NCBI GenBank assembly: GCA_944325605.1
Contig: CALVAX010000001.1
Location: 230,622-294,621 of the forward strand
Reading direction: 5' to 3'
Source: Candidatus Gastranaerophilales bacterium
GTDB lineage: Bacteria; Cyanobacteriota; Vampirovibrionia; Gastranaerophilales; Gastranaerophilaceae
DNA length: 64,000 nucleotides
Part shown: in pieces, positions 43,522-50,773 of the stretch
Layout: the number at the start of each line of letters is the position of its first letter
How positions within the stretch are numbered: position 1 is the first letter of the stretch
Notes under the pieces: generated by a model
What the model saw: the letters and a program-made list of their open reading frames with translations, nothing else
Database searches by the model: none
Told to the model about the DNA's origin: nothing
Position numbers and translations under genes: made by a program

Positions 43522-46500
43522 TGCAAACACCGTCATTCATAGAAGATCATATATCTCAGATACCAGCTTTGCAGCTGTTACAAAATTTGGGATATACATA
43601 TTTAACACCTGACGAGGTTTTAAAAGAGCGTCAAGGAAAATTAAGTAATGTTATTCTGGAAGATATTTTAGAACGACAGCTTATGAAATTTAATGAGATA
43701 AATTTTAAAGGTAAAGTTTATCCGTTTTCTCCTGCAAATATTCGGGGGGCAATTGATGCTTTAAAAAATATCACTATGTTTGATGGCTTGATTACGACAA
43801 ATTCCAAAATTTATGATTTGCTTACTTTAGGTAAAAGTTTTGAAGAAGCAATCGGCAATGACCGTAAAAGTTTTACAATAAATTATATAGATTGGGAAAA
43901 TCCTGAAAATAATGTATATCATGTTGCAGAAGAATTTGAAGTAAGTAGGACTGCAAGTGATAAGAAATATCGTCCAGATATTGTGTTATTTGTAAATGGG
44001 ATTCCTCTTTGTGTTATTGAATGTAAAAGACCCGACATGAAAGAACCTATAGAACAGGCCATTTCACAACATATAAGGAATCAGCAAGAGGATGGTATTC
44101 CGCATTTATATAAATATTCTCAAATTCTTTTGGCTTTGGCTACTAATAAGGCTCAATATGCAACCACCGGCACTCCTAAAAAATTCTGGGCAACTTGGAA
44201 AGAACAAAAGCTAAAAGAAGCAGATTTACAAAAGCTCATTAATACGCCATTATCAGAAGATAAAAAAGACCGACTTTTTGCTGATAGGTTCAAATATGTT
44301 AGAAAATATTTTGATAATTTCGAAACTGAAGGCAGACTTATAACAGAGCAAGATAAATTATTATATGCTTTGTGTTCTAAAGATAGATTATTAGATTTAG
44401 TTTATAAATATATTGTATTTGATTCCGGCATAAAAAAAATTGCCCGATATCAGCAATATTTTGCAATACAGGATACATTAGAAAGAATAAAAGTTATAAT
44501 AGAAGACCGCAGGCAAGGGGGAGTTATCTGGCACACTCAAGGTAGTGGCAAATCGTTAACGATGGTTATGCTTGCAAAAGCTATTTCTCTTGAACCGCAA
44601 ATTATTGATCCAAAAGTAATTATTGTTACAGATAGAATAGATTTAGACAAACAAATTTTTGATACCTTTCATTCATGTGGTAAAAATGTTAAAAAAGCTA
44701 CAAGTGGGGAGGATTTAGCTAATTTGATTACAGAAAACAAAGAAACTGTAATTACTACTGTTATTAATAAGTTTCAAGCAGCAATAAACAAGAAAAAAGT
44801 TATTGACAATTCTCAAAATATTTTTGTCCTTGTTGATGAAAGTCATCGAAGCCAATATGGAAGTGCAAATGCTCTTATGCAAAAAGTATTTCCGCATGCT
44901 TGTTACATTGGTTTTACAGGAACACCATTAATGAAAAAAGAAAAAAGTACAGCTGTAAAATTTGGTGGTATTATTGGTACTCCATATACGATTACACAGG
45001 CTGTTGAAGATAAAGCAGTTTTACCTTTATATTATGAAAGCAGACTGGCAGTCCAAAATGTTACACAATCAAGTCTTGATAAATATTTTGATATTATTTC
45101 AAGAGATTTAACAGACAAGCAAAAAGCTGATTTAAAGAAAAAATTTAGTACAAGAAAAATCTTAAATGAAGCAGAACAAAAAATTGCTAATGTCGCTTTA
45201 GATATTAGTCAATATTTTGAGAATAAATATAAAGGCACAGGTTTTAAAGGACAACTTACAGCACCTTCGAAAGCTGTTGCATTAAAATACAAAAAATATT
45301 TAGATGAATTGGGTATGGTATCTTCAGAAGTAATTATTTCTGCTCCGGATTCCAGAGAAGGCAATGAGGATATTCATGAAGAAAATACAAGCGAAGTGAA
45401 TATTTTCTGGAAGAGAATGATGGAAAGATTTGGTAGTGAAACAGAATATAATACCCAAATAATTAATCAATTTAAAAATGCACCTGATCCTGAAATTTTA
45501 ATTGTTGTAGATAAATTATTAACTGGATTTGATGCTCCAAAAAATTCCGTATTGTATATTGCACGTTCTTTAAAAGAACATGGACTTTTACAAGCTATTG
45601 CAAGAGTAAATAGACTTGAAGAAGGAAAAGATTATGGTGAAATTATTGACTATTATGGTTTACTTACAGAATTGGATGAAGCATTGTTAAAATATAGTAA
45701 TATTGGAGATTTTGATGAAAAAGATATCCAAGATGCTTTAATATCTGCTCAAGATGAAATTAAAACATTACCTCAAAAACATTCAGATTTGTGGGAACTT
45801 TTTAATGGGATAAACAAATATGATATTGAAGCATATGAGCAGCATTTAAAATTTGAAGATGATAGAGATAAATTTTACGATCGTTTAAATGTTTTTGCAA
45901 AAACTTTGCAGTTAGCTCTTGGTAATTTTAAGTTTTTAGAAGAAACTTCTGAAAGTAAAATTGCAACTTACAAGCAAGATTTAAAATTTTTCTTAAATTT
46001 AAGAGTTTCGCTAAAATCCAGATATGCTGAAACAATCGACCGAAAAGAATATGAAACAAAAATTCAAAAATTAATTGATACTTATGTAACGTCAGATGAA
46101 ATAATTCAAGTTGTAGAACCTGTTGATATTTTTGATGTCGAAAAATTTAAGGCAGAAGTTGATAAAAAAAGCAATCCTCGTTCAAAAGCCGATACAATAG
46201 CTTATCGAATAACTCGAACAATTTCTGAAAAATGGGAAGATGATCCTATTTTTTATAAAAAATTATCAGAACTCTTAAAAGAAACCATAGAAAAATATTC
46301 AAAACAAATAATAGATCAAGGAGAAAGATTAAAAAATGATAATGAATATTTAAATAGGGTAACAGAAATTCTTTCAATGGCAAGAACAAGATCCGGTGAT
46401 GATGTTCCTGCAATAATCTCAAACAATGAAGTTACAAAGGCATTTTTTGGAGTTATTTACGAAAAAATTAAAACATATAATTGCACTAAAGATGTAGCAG

Positions 46501-46712
46501 CAGATATTGCCATAAAAATTAATAATGCAATCTTAAATAATAAATATGTAGATTGGATAAAAAATAATGATCTACAAAATAAAATTATAAATGATATAGA
46601 AGATATATTATTTGAATTTAAAGATTTAGCTAATATTGACTTAACTTTTGATGATATTGATTATATTATTGATGAATCTATGAAAATAGCAAAAAGAAGG
46701 TATGCATCATGA
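43521..46712 (+). CDS. hsdR: Type I restriction endonuclease subunit
   Basis: A 1063-residue HsdR. The N-terminal nuclease shows RPDIVLFVNGIPLCVIECKRPD near residue 155-170 (Asp...Glu-x-Lys active site). The DEAD-like translocase has Walker A WHTQGSGKSLTM near 335 and FVLVDESHRSQYG near 435, then GFTGTPLM and LTGFDAPKNSVLYIARSL; ARVNRLEEGKDYGEIIDYYG is motif VI. The helical C-terminus binds the methylase. It cuts DNA lacking the host mark after ATP-driven translocation. All key residues are present. Its stop overlaps the YgjP-like gene. Confidence 0.94.
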   Translation: MQTPSFIEDHISQIPALQLLQNLGYTYLTPDEVLKERQGKLSNVILEDILERQLMKFNEINFKGKVYPFSPANIRGAIDALKNITMFDGLITTNSKIYDLLTLGKSFEEAIGNDRKSFTINYIDWENPENNVYHVAEEFEVSRTASDKKYRPDIVLFVNGIPLCVIECKRPDMKEPIEQAISQHIRNQQEDGIPHLYKYSQILLALATNKAQYATTGTPKKFWATWKEQKLKEADLQKLINTPLSEDKKDRLFADRFKYVRKYFDNFETEGRLITEQDKLLYALCSKDRLLDLVYKYIVFDSGIKKIARYQQYFAIQDTLERIKVIIEDRRQGGVIWHTQGSGKSLTMVMLAKAISLEPQIIDPKVIIVTDRIDLDKQIFDTFHSCGKNVKKATSGEDLANLITENKETVITTVINKFQAAINKKKVIDNSQNIFVLVDESHRSQYGSANALMQKVFPHACYIGFTGTPLMKKEKSTAVKFGGIIGTPYTITQAVEDKAVLPLYYESRLAVQNVTQSSLDKYFDIISRDLTDKQKADLKKKFSTRKILNEAEQKIANVALDISQYFENKYKGTGFKGQLTAPSKAVALKYKKYLDELGMVSSEVIISAPDSREGNEDIHEENTSEVNIFWKRMMERFGSETEYNTQIINQFKNAPDPEILIVVDKLLTGFDAPKNSVLYIARSLKEHGLLQAIARVNRLEEGKDYGEIIDYYGLLTELDEALLKYSNIGDFDEKDIQDALISAQDEIKTLPQKHSDLWELFNGINKYDIEAYEQHLKFEDDRDKFYDRLNVFAKTLQLALGNFKFLEETSESKIATYKQDLKFFLNLRVSLKSRYAETIDRKEYETKIQKLIDTYVTSDEIIQVVEPVDIFDVEKFKAEVDKKSNPRSKADTIAYRITRTISEKWEDDPIFYKKLSELLKETIEKYSKQIIDQGERLKNDNEYLNRVTEILSMARTRSGDDVPAIISNNEVTKAFFGVIYEKIKTYNCTKDVAADIAIKINNAILNNKYVDWIKNNDLQNKIINDIEDILFEFKDLANIDLTFDDIDYIIDESMKIAKRRYAS

Positions 46713-47419
46713 TTTGTTCGCAAGAAGAAATTGAATATGGAAAACAAACCATAAAATTTGATTTAGTTAGAGAATCTCGTAAAACATTTAGTATAAATGT
46801 ATTACCATCACTAGACGTTCAAGTAAAAGCACCTATTGAACAACCTCTTGAAAAAATATTTGCAAAAATAAAAACGAGAGCAAAATGGATTTCAAAACAA
46901 CAACAATTTTTTAATGAAAAATTTCATTTTAATTATTTTCCAAAATTTATAAGTGGAGAAACTCACTTATATTTAGGTAAACAATATCGTTTAAAAAATG
47001 TTATTGATAAAAAAACAAAGACAGTTAAATTAAAAAATGGTTATTTTATAATTTCCTGTAGTAATAATTTGGAAATAGAAAATTTATTAAAAAATTGGTA
47101 TAAAGAAAAAGCCGCACAAGTCTTTGAACAACAGTTAGATTTTTGTTTTAAAGATTTTAGAAAATATGGCATAAAAAAACCTCTTTTGAAAATTAGAAAA
47201 TTCAAAAAACGTTGGGGAAGCTATAACAAAAGTAAAAATATTATAACTCTTAATATAGACCTTATAAAAACAAATAAAATCTGTATTAATTATGTTTTGT
47301 ATCACGAATTAAGTCATTGTTTATATTATAACCATAATACACAGTTTTATGAATTATTAGAGAAACATTGCAATAACTGGAAATCCATAAAAAATAAACT
47401 TGAGGGCTATAATATATAA
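46709..47419 (+). CDS. YgjP-like metallopeptidase (DUF45)
   Basis: A 236-residue protein with the zinc peptidase motif HELSHCLYYNH near residue 195 (His-Glu-x-x-His) and a downstream His/Trp block, preceded by KKRWGSYNKSKNIITLNIDLIK, typical of the YgjP/SprT-like DUF45 family. Members of this family are regular companions of type I hsdR genes. Substrate unknown. It overlaps hsdR by 4 nt and is the last gene of the restriction operon. Confidence 0.87.
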   Translation: MICSQEEIEYGKQTIKFDLVRESRKTFSINVLPSLDVQVKAPIEQPLEKIFAKIKTRAKWISKQQQFFNEKFHFNYFPKFISGETHLYLGKQYRLKNVIDKKTKTVKLKNGYFIISCSNNLEIENLLKNWYKEKAAQVFEQQLDFCFKDFRKYGIKKPLLKIRKFKKRWGSYNKSKNIITLNIDLIKTNKICINYVLYHELSHCLYYNHNTQFYELLEKHCNNWKSIKNKLEGYNI

Positions 47420-47456
47420 ATATTTTATTTCTTGTCATTTATAAATGAGGTTAATA

Positions 47457-47867
47457 ATGAAAAAAATCTTAGTTTTATTGTTAATGTTATTTTTTGCAAA
47501 TGTTGCATTTGCTGTTAATTCTTATGACCGTTACGGACAAAAGACAGGCTCTTACAAGCAAACAACTTCAGGCTACAATTCTTATGACAAGTATGGCTCT
47601 AAAACTGGCTCTTATAAGGAAACATCGTCTGGCTATAACAAGTATAACAAATATGGACAAAAGACTGGAAGTTATAAAAAGACCTCTTCTGGATATAATT
47701 CCTACGATAAATATGGTCAGAAAACTGGTAGTTACAAGACAAATTCTAATGGTGTAACTACCAAATATGATAAATACGGACAAAAAGTTGGTTCATTCAA
47801 AAAAGACTCATCAGGAAAAATTACCGAATATGACAAATACGGCAGAAAAGTCGGAAGTTATAAATAA
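47457..47867 (+). CDS. Secreted Tyr/Lys-rich repeat protein
   Basis: A 136-residue protein with a signal peptide (KKILVLLLMLFFANVAFA) and six tandem copies of a unit based on YDKYGQKTGSYK plus an 8-residue Thr/Ser linker (K-x-T-S-S-G-Y-N). The repeat is about 20 residues. After cleavage nearly the entire protein is repeat. It should be an exported, tyrosine-rich surface or matrix protein. GAGG lies ahead of ATG 47457. Its presence between a restriction system and a recombinase is odd; it may be passenger cargo. Confidence 0.75.
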   Translation: MKKILVLLLMLFFANVAFAVNSYDRYGQKTGSYKQTTSGYNSYDKYGSKTGSYKETSSGYNKYNKYGQKTGSYKKTSSGYNSYDKYGQKTGSYKTNSNGVTTKYDKYGQKVGSFKKDSSGKITEYDKYGRKVGSYK

Positions 47868-47899
47868 TTACTTTTAAGCCTATTAGCATAATGAAATTT

Positions 47900-48439
47900 C
47901 TACAAATAAAAATTCATGTAGCTTGCATCGATTGTGTCTTGTTCGATGCCGATGTAGCGAAGTGTTACTGATGGAGAGGAGTGGTTAAAGATTTTTTGCA
48001 GGAGTATTATATCATTATATTTTTTATAGTGATGATATCCAAAAGTCTTCCTTAGCGTATGTGTCCCGATTCTTTCCTTTACCCCAACAGCTTGTGCTGC
48101 CTTATTCAAAATTCTATACGCCTGTGCTCTATCAAGCCTGCAATGTTTTTGAGTATAAAAAAGCGGTTGCTCACTCGGTAATACTTCTACAAATAAATCA
48201 ATCTCCTCCTTCAAAAACATATTAAGCGGGAATTTCTTATACTTATTCGTCTTTTTCTCTCTAATTTCAATATAATCTCGGTCCTTTACATCCCCAACAT
48301 CAAGCGATAATATATCAGATATTCTGAGTCCCGTATTTATCCCAAAACTAAAAAGCAGTGCATCTCTTGGCTTTTTTGCCAAATATTTTTTAATCTTTTG
48401 AATATCTTCTATCTTTTTTATAGGTTGTACTACATTCAT
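47900..48439 (-). CDS. Tyrosine recombinase, catalytic domain only
   Basis: A 179-residue XerD/phage-integrase-type recombinase. The catalytic set is complete: Arg in NTGLRISDIL, His-x-x-Arg in GTHTLRKTFGYH, His in IFNHSSPSVTLRYIGI, and the Tyr of RYIGI as nucleophile. The N-terminal core-binding domain is missing; the protein starts right at KIEDIQKIKKYL. ATG 48439 is preferred to a TTG at 48445. It lies at the right side of the island and 70 bp from iteron array B. It may excise or invert DNA, but may need a partner for binding. Confidence 0.82.
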   Translation of the reverse strand: MNVVQPIKKIEDIQKIKKYLAKKPRDALLFSFGINTGLRISDILSLDVGDVKDRDYIEIREKKTNKYKKFPLNMFLKEEIDLFVEVLPSEQPLFYTQKHCRLDRAQAYRILNKAAQAVGVKERIGTHTLRKTFGYHHYKKYNDIILLQKIFNHSSPSVTLRYIGIEQDTIDASYMNFYL

Positions 48440-48509
48440 TTTCAAACTCGCTTAATCACAGACAATGATTGCTTCTTTCCTATAAAAAGTAAAGCCAACT
48501 GACACAAAA

Positions 48510-48564
48510 TTTAAACACCTTTTAAACAGTGTTTAAATATCGTTTAAATAGCATTCAAAAACTA
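48510..48564 (+). repeat. Iteron array B: five 11-bp units
   Basis: Five contiguous 11 bp units starting at 48510, 48521, 48532, 48543 and 48554, consensus TTTAAAYANNN (unit 5 TTCAAAAACTA). Same period, orientation and unit number as array A at 35720-35774. It lies upstream of the tyrosine recombinase and downstream of hipA. Confidence 0.72.
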
Positions 48565-48649
48565 CCACCTGCAAAAATCCATTCACCCCTACCCATATAT
48601 ATTTACCCTCAAAATACAACACAACTTCATTTTGCTGTATTTTGGCAAA

Positions 48650-49891
48650 CTAAAATTCTTCTAACAATTTAGTACAATTTTTTTGCACAACAGATAAAAT
48701 ATCTTTTCCTATTTTATTATCAAAGCTGTTTATCACATCCTCAACAATAATTGGAAGATTTTCACATTGATTTTTTATAACTTTTTTTAACTGAGTAAAA
48801 CTGATATCATTTTCATTTGCTAATTTTTCAAAATGCCTCAATAAAATCTCATCATGTTTATAATGTCCGCCGATTTTCATTGCCATTTTATTTGACAATT
48901 CAGGATAAACTTGAGAACACAGAATATCGTATGCAGGTGCAAATTTTATTTCTCCATTTTCATAATGCAGTATAGAAAAATTCTTACCATGGGCATCATT
49001 ATTTCCTATCAAGTAATTAAAAATCATCAATTGAATAAATTGGTTAATTGCGACTGCGGGCTGCGATGCGGCTCTTAAGATTTCGAAACATCTTTTAAAA
49101 TCAACACCGCCTTCAGATTGGTATTTGTATGCGCTTGGAATGTTGGAGGCCTGACAAAAATCTTCTTGATGAATTCTTTTTATTTTGTTATTAATTATTT
49201 CTCTATCATATCTTTGAATTAAAAAGTATTTTGTCTTATTTGCATAAGCGATTTTGGCTTCGGGAACATTTATGCCCAAAACTTTCGCGGTTTTTATGCA
49301 TATAAATTCATTTTCAATAGTTTCATTAAATCCGTTTATTGCCGGTTTCAAAATATGGCTTGTTGGCACATTACTTTTTGGAATTCCTATTTGTCCGTCA
49401 ACAACTATTACAGAGGTTTTATCCTGTGCTCCGGCTAAAGATAACCGCATATCTTCAACCCCTGTTGCTAATGGTTTTTGAGGAAGTTCATTTATGAATT
49501 TTTCAAGTGCATCTTCTGACAATGGTGTATAGTCAATTTCATAGGTTTCTTGCAAGTATTTTGAAGGTGTTTGTTTATCAGAACTGTCAAAAAATGAAAC
49601 AGCACCCGCACAGTCATAACCTATTGCCCGCAATATAGAAAAGTCGTTTTTGGGATTAATCCCGTATTTTTTCCCGATAGCAATTCTTGTATGTTCGCTT
49701 TCCGGCAGCAACCCGTTAAAAAATCCTCTGCATTGTTTATTATCAAATGTGGCCTTTTGAATTGGCAAACTCAAAGATAAGATTCTATCAGCATTATTTG
49801 AATATTGAAAAATTATGCCGCCATTACCGTCTTTTTCTAATATTCCGATATGTTTATCATTCAGAAATACATTCAAAGAATTACCCAACAT
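48650..49891 (-). CDS. hipA: HipA-like serine/threonine kinase toxin
   Basis: A 413-residue HipA. The N-terminal domain (LNVFLNDKHIGILEKDGNGGIIFQYS) and GFFNGLLPES are typical; the kinase part has SLAGAQDKTSVIV (ATP loop), the catalytic LIGNNDAHGKNFSIL (Asn-Asn-Asp-x-His) and APAYDILCSQ (metal-binding Asp). HipA phosphorylates a translation factor such as glutamyl-tRNA synthetase and halts growth unless bound by HipB. It is 7 bp downstream of the hipB gene in the same transcript. GAGGT precedes ATG. Confidence 0.9.
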   Translation of the reverse strand: MLGNSLNVFLNDKHIGILEKDGNGGIIFQYSNNADRILSLSLPIQKATFDNKQCRGFFNGLLPESEHTRIAIGKKYGINPKNDFSILRAIGYDCAGAVSFFDSSDKQTPSKYLQETYEIDYTPLSEDALEKFINELPQKPLATGVEDMRLSLAGAQDKTSVIVVDGQIGIPKSNVPTSHILKPAINGFNETIENEFICIKTAKVLGINVPEAKIAYANKTKYFLIQRYDREIINNKIKRIHQEDFCQASNIPSAYKYQSEGGVDFKRCFEILRAASQPAVAINQFIQLMIFNYLIGNNDAHGKNFSILHYENGEIKFAPAYDILCSQVYPELSNKMAMKIGGHYKHDEILLRHFEKLANENDISFTQLKKVIKNQCENLPIIVEDVINSFDNKIGKDILSVVQKNCTKLLEEF

Positions 49892-49898
49892 TTACCTC

Positions 49899-50120
49899 TT
49901 AAATTTTTTCATAAGGAGATTTTACATCTATTGTAATCCCCAATGCACGACAAACATTTAGGACTTTCCCAATTTGTGCGGTTTCTTTCCCGTTTTCCAG
50001 GTCAACAAGAAACCTTACCCCGACATTAGCAGCAATCGCCAAATCTGCTTGTGTAAGGTGTTGTTCCTTACGGGCATTTTTAATATATGTTCCCAGTTTT
50101 TTAGTATCTTTTATGTTCAT
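49899..50120 (-). CDS. hipB: HipB-like antitoxin/repressor
   Basis: A 73-residue helix-turn-helix protein: LGTYIKNARKEQHLTQADLAIAANVGVRFLVDLENGKETAQIGKVLNVCRALGI, the xre/HipB pattern. It neutralises HipA and represses the operon. Three 18 bp palindromes upstream are its probable operators, one of which lies just before ATG. Confidence 0.88.
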   Translation of the reverse strand: MNIKDTKKLGTYIKNARKEQHLTQADLAIAANVGVRFLVDLENGKETAQIGKVLNVCRALGITIDVKSPYEKI

Positions 50121-50121
50121 T

Positions 50122-50139
50122 TTTTACCTATCGGTAAAA
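50122..50139. promoter_or_regulatory. hip operator O1
   Basis: TTTTACC-TATC-GGTAAAA, 18 bp, two bases upstream of the hipB start codon. First of three sites spaced exactly 50 bp. Confidence 0.75.
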
Positions 50140-50171
50140 TTTTACTATATTTTTATTAAAAAATCAATATT

Positions 50172-50189
50172 TTTTACCGAGCGGTAAAA
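50172..50189. promoter_or_regulatory. hip operator O2
   Basis: TTTTACC-GAGC-GGTAAAA, 18 bp, 50 bp from O1 and just upstream of the probable hipB promoter. Confidence 0.75.
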
Positions 50190-50221
50190 AATGCATACTT
50201 AGAAACAATTTTTACATCGAA

Positions 50222-50239
50222 ATTTACCGTACGGTAAAT
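50222..50239. promoter_or_regulatory. hip operator O3
   Basis: ATTTACC-GTAC-GGTAAAT, a perfect 18 bp palindrome 50 bp from O2. The 374 bp between the two hipB genes holds O1-O3, the right direct repeat and the palindromes of the second hip locus. Confidence 0.75.
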
Positions 50240-50303
50240 TTTAACTTTTTAAATCTATCTCTGCTTCTTGTATTTTAAATCTTATAATGATAGCTTATTT
50301 ATA

Positions 50304-50404
50304 TTTGCACTAATTTTTTGTCATCCTGAATTTATTTCAGGGTCTATCCTACTCATAAAGCCTATTCTAGCCCAGTGCAAAAAAGTGCAATTTTATTTTT
50401 ACTT
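50304..50404 (+). repeat. Right ~101 bp direct repeat of the island
   Basis: Same orientation and about 95% identical to 29351-29461, lacking one 10 bp AGTGCA unit. TGCACT at 50306 and AGTGCA at 50374 and 50384 form inverted termini around a CCTGAATTTATTTCAGG hairpin. Lies between the two hipBA loci. Confidence 0.8.
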
Positions 50405-50435
50405 GCATTTTGTTGTATTTTTTCTGTATATAATA

Positions 50436-50485
50436 TTAGATAATATATTATCTAAATATTGACATTTTACTAAAATTAGTATAAT
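50436..50485 (+). promoter_or_regulatory. Promoter and palindromes of the second hipBA locus
   Basis: TTGACA at 50459-50464 and TATAAT at 50480-50485 (15 bp spacer). A perfect 20 bp palindrome, TTAGATAATATATTATCTAA, sits at 50436-50455, and a related ATAATATATTAT overlaps the -10. The ATG at 50495 is 9 nt after the -10, so the mRNA is probably leaderless and autoregulated. Confidence 0.65.
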
Positions 50486-50494
50486 ATATTATCT

Positions 50495-50773
50495 ATGAAC
50501 GATTTTTTATTTAATCCTAAGACTCCTAATGATATAGCAAAAGAATTGGTTGAAAAAATTAAGCAACATAGAAAAAAGCTTAAAATTTCTCAAACTCAAC
50601 TTGCTGCAAAATCAGGTGTTAGCCTTGGTTCTATCAAAAGGTTTGAATCAAAGTATGAAATTTCTTTGAATTCTTTTATAAAAATCCTAATTGCTCTTAA
50701 TTTAGAGCAGGATTTAGGCAATTTATTTACGCAAAAAACCTACAACTCCATTGATGAGGTTATAAATGGATAA
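50495..50773 (+). CDS. hipB: HipB-like antitoxin, second locus
   Basis: A 92-residue xre-type HTH protein: LVEKIKQHRKKLKISQTQLAAKSGVSLGSIKRFESKYEISLNSFIKILIALNL. It starts 9 nt after the -10 box with no ribosome site. The stop overlaps hipA by 8 nt (TATAAATGG). Unrelated in close sequence to the HipB at 49899, so the two loci are not a recent duplication. Confidence 0.87.
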   Translation: MNDFLFNPKTPNDIAKELVEKIKQHRKKLKISQTQLAAKSGVSLGSIKRFESKYEISLNSFIKILIALNLEQDLGNLFTQKTYNSIDEVING

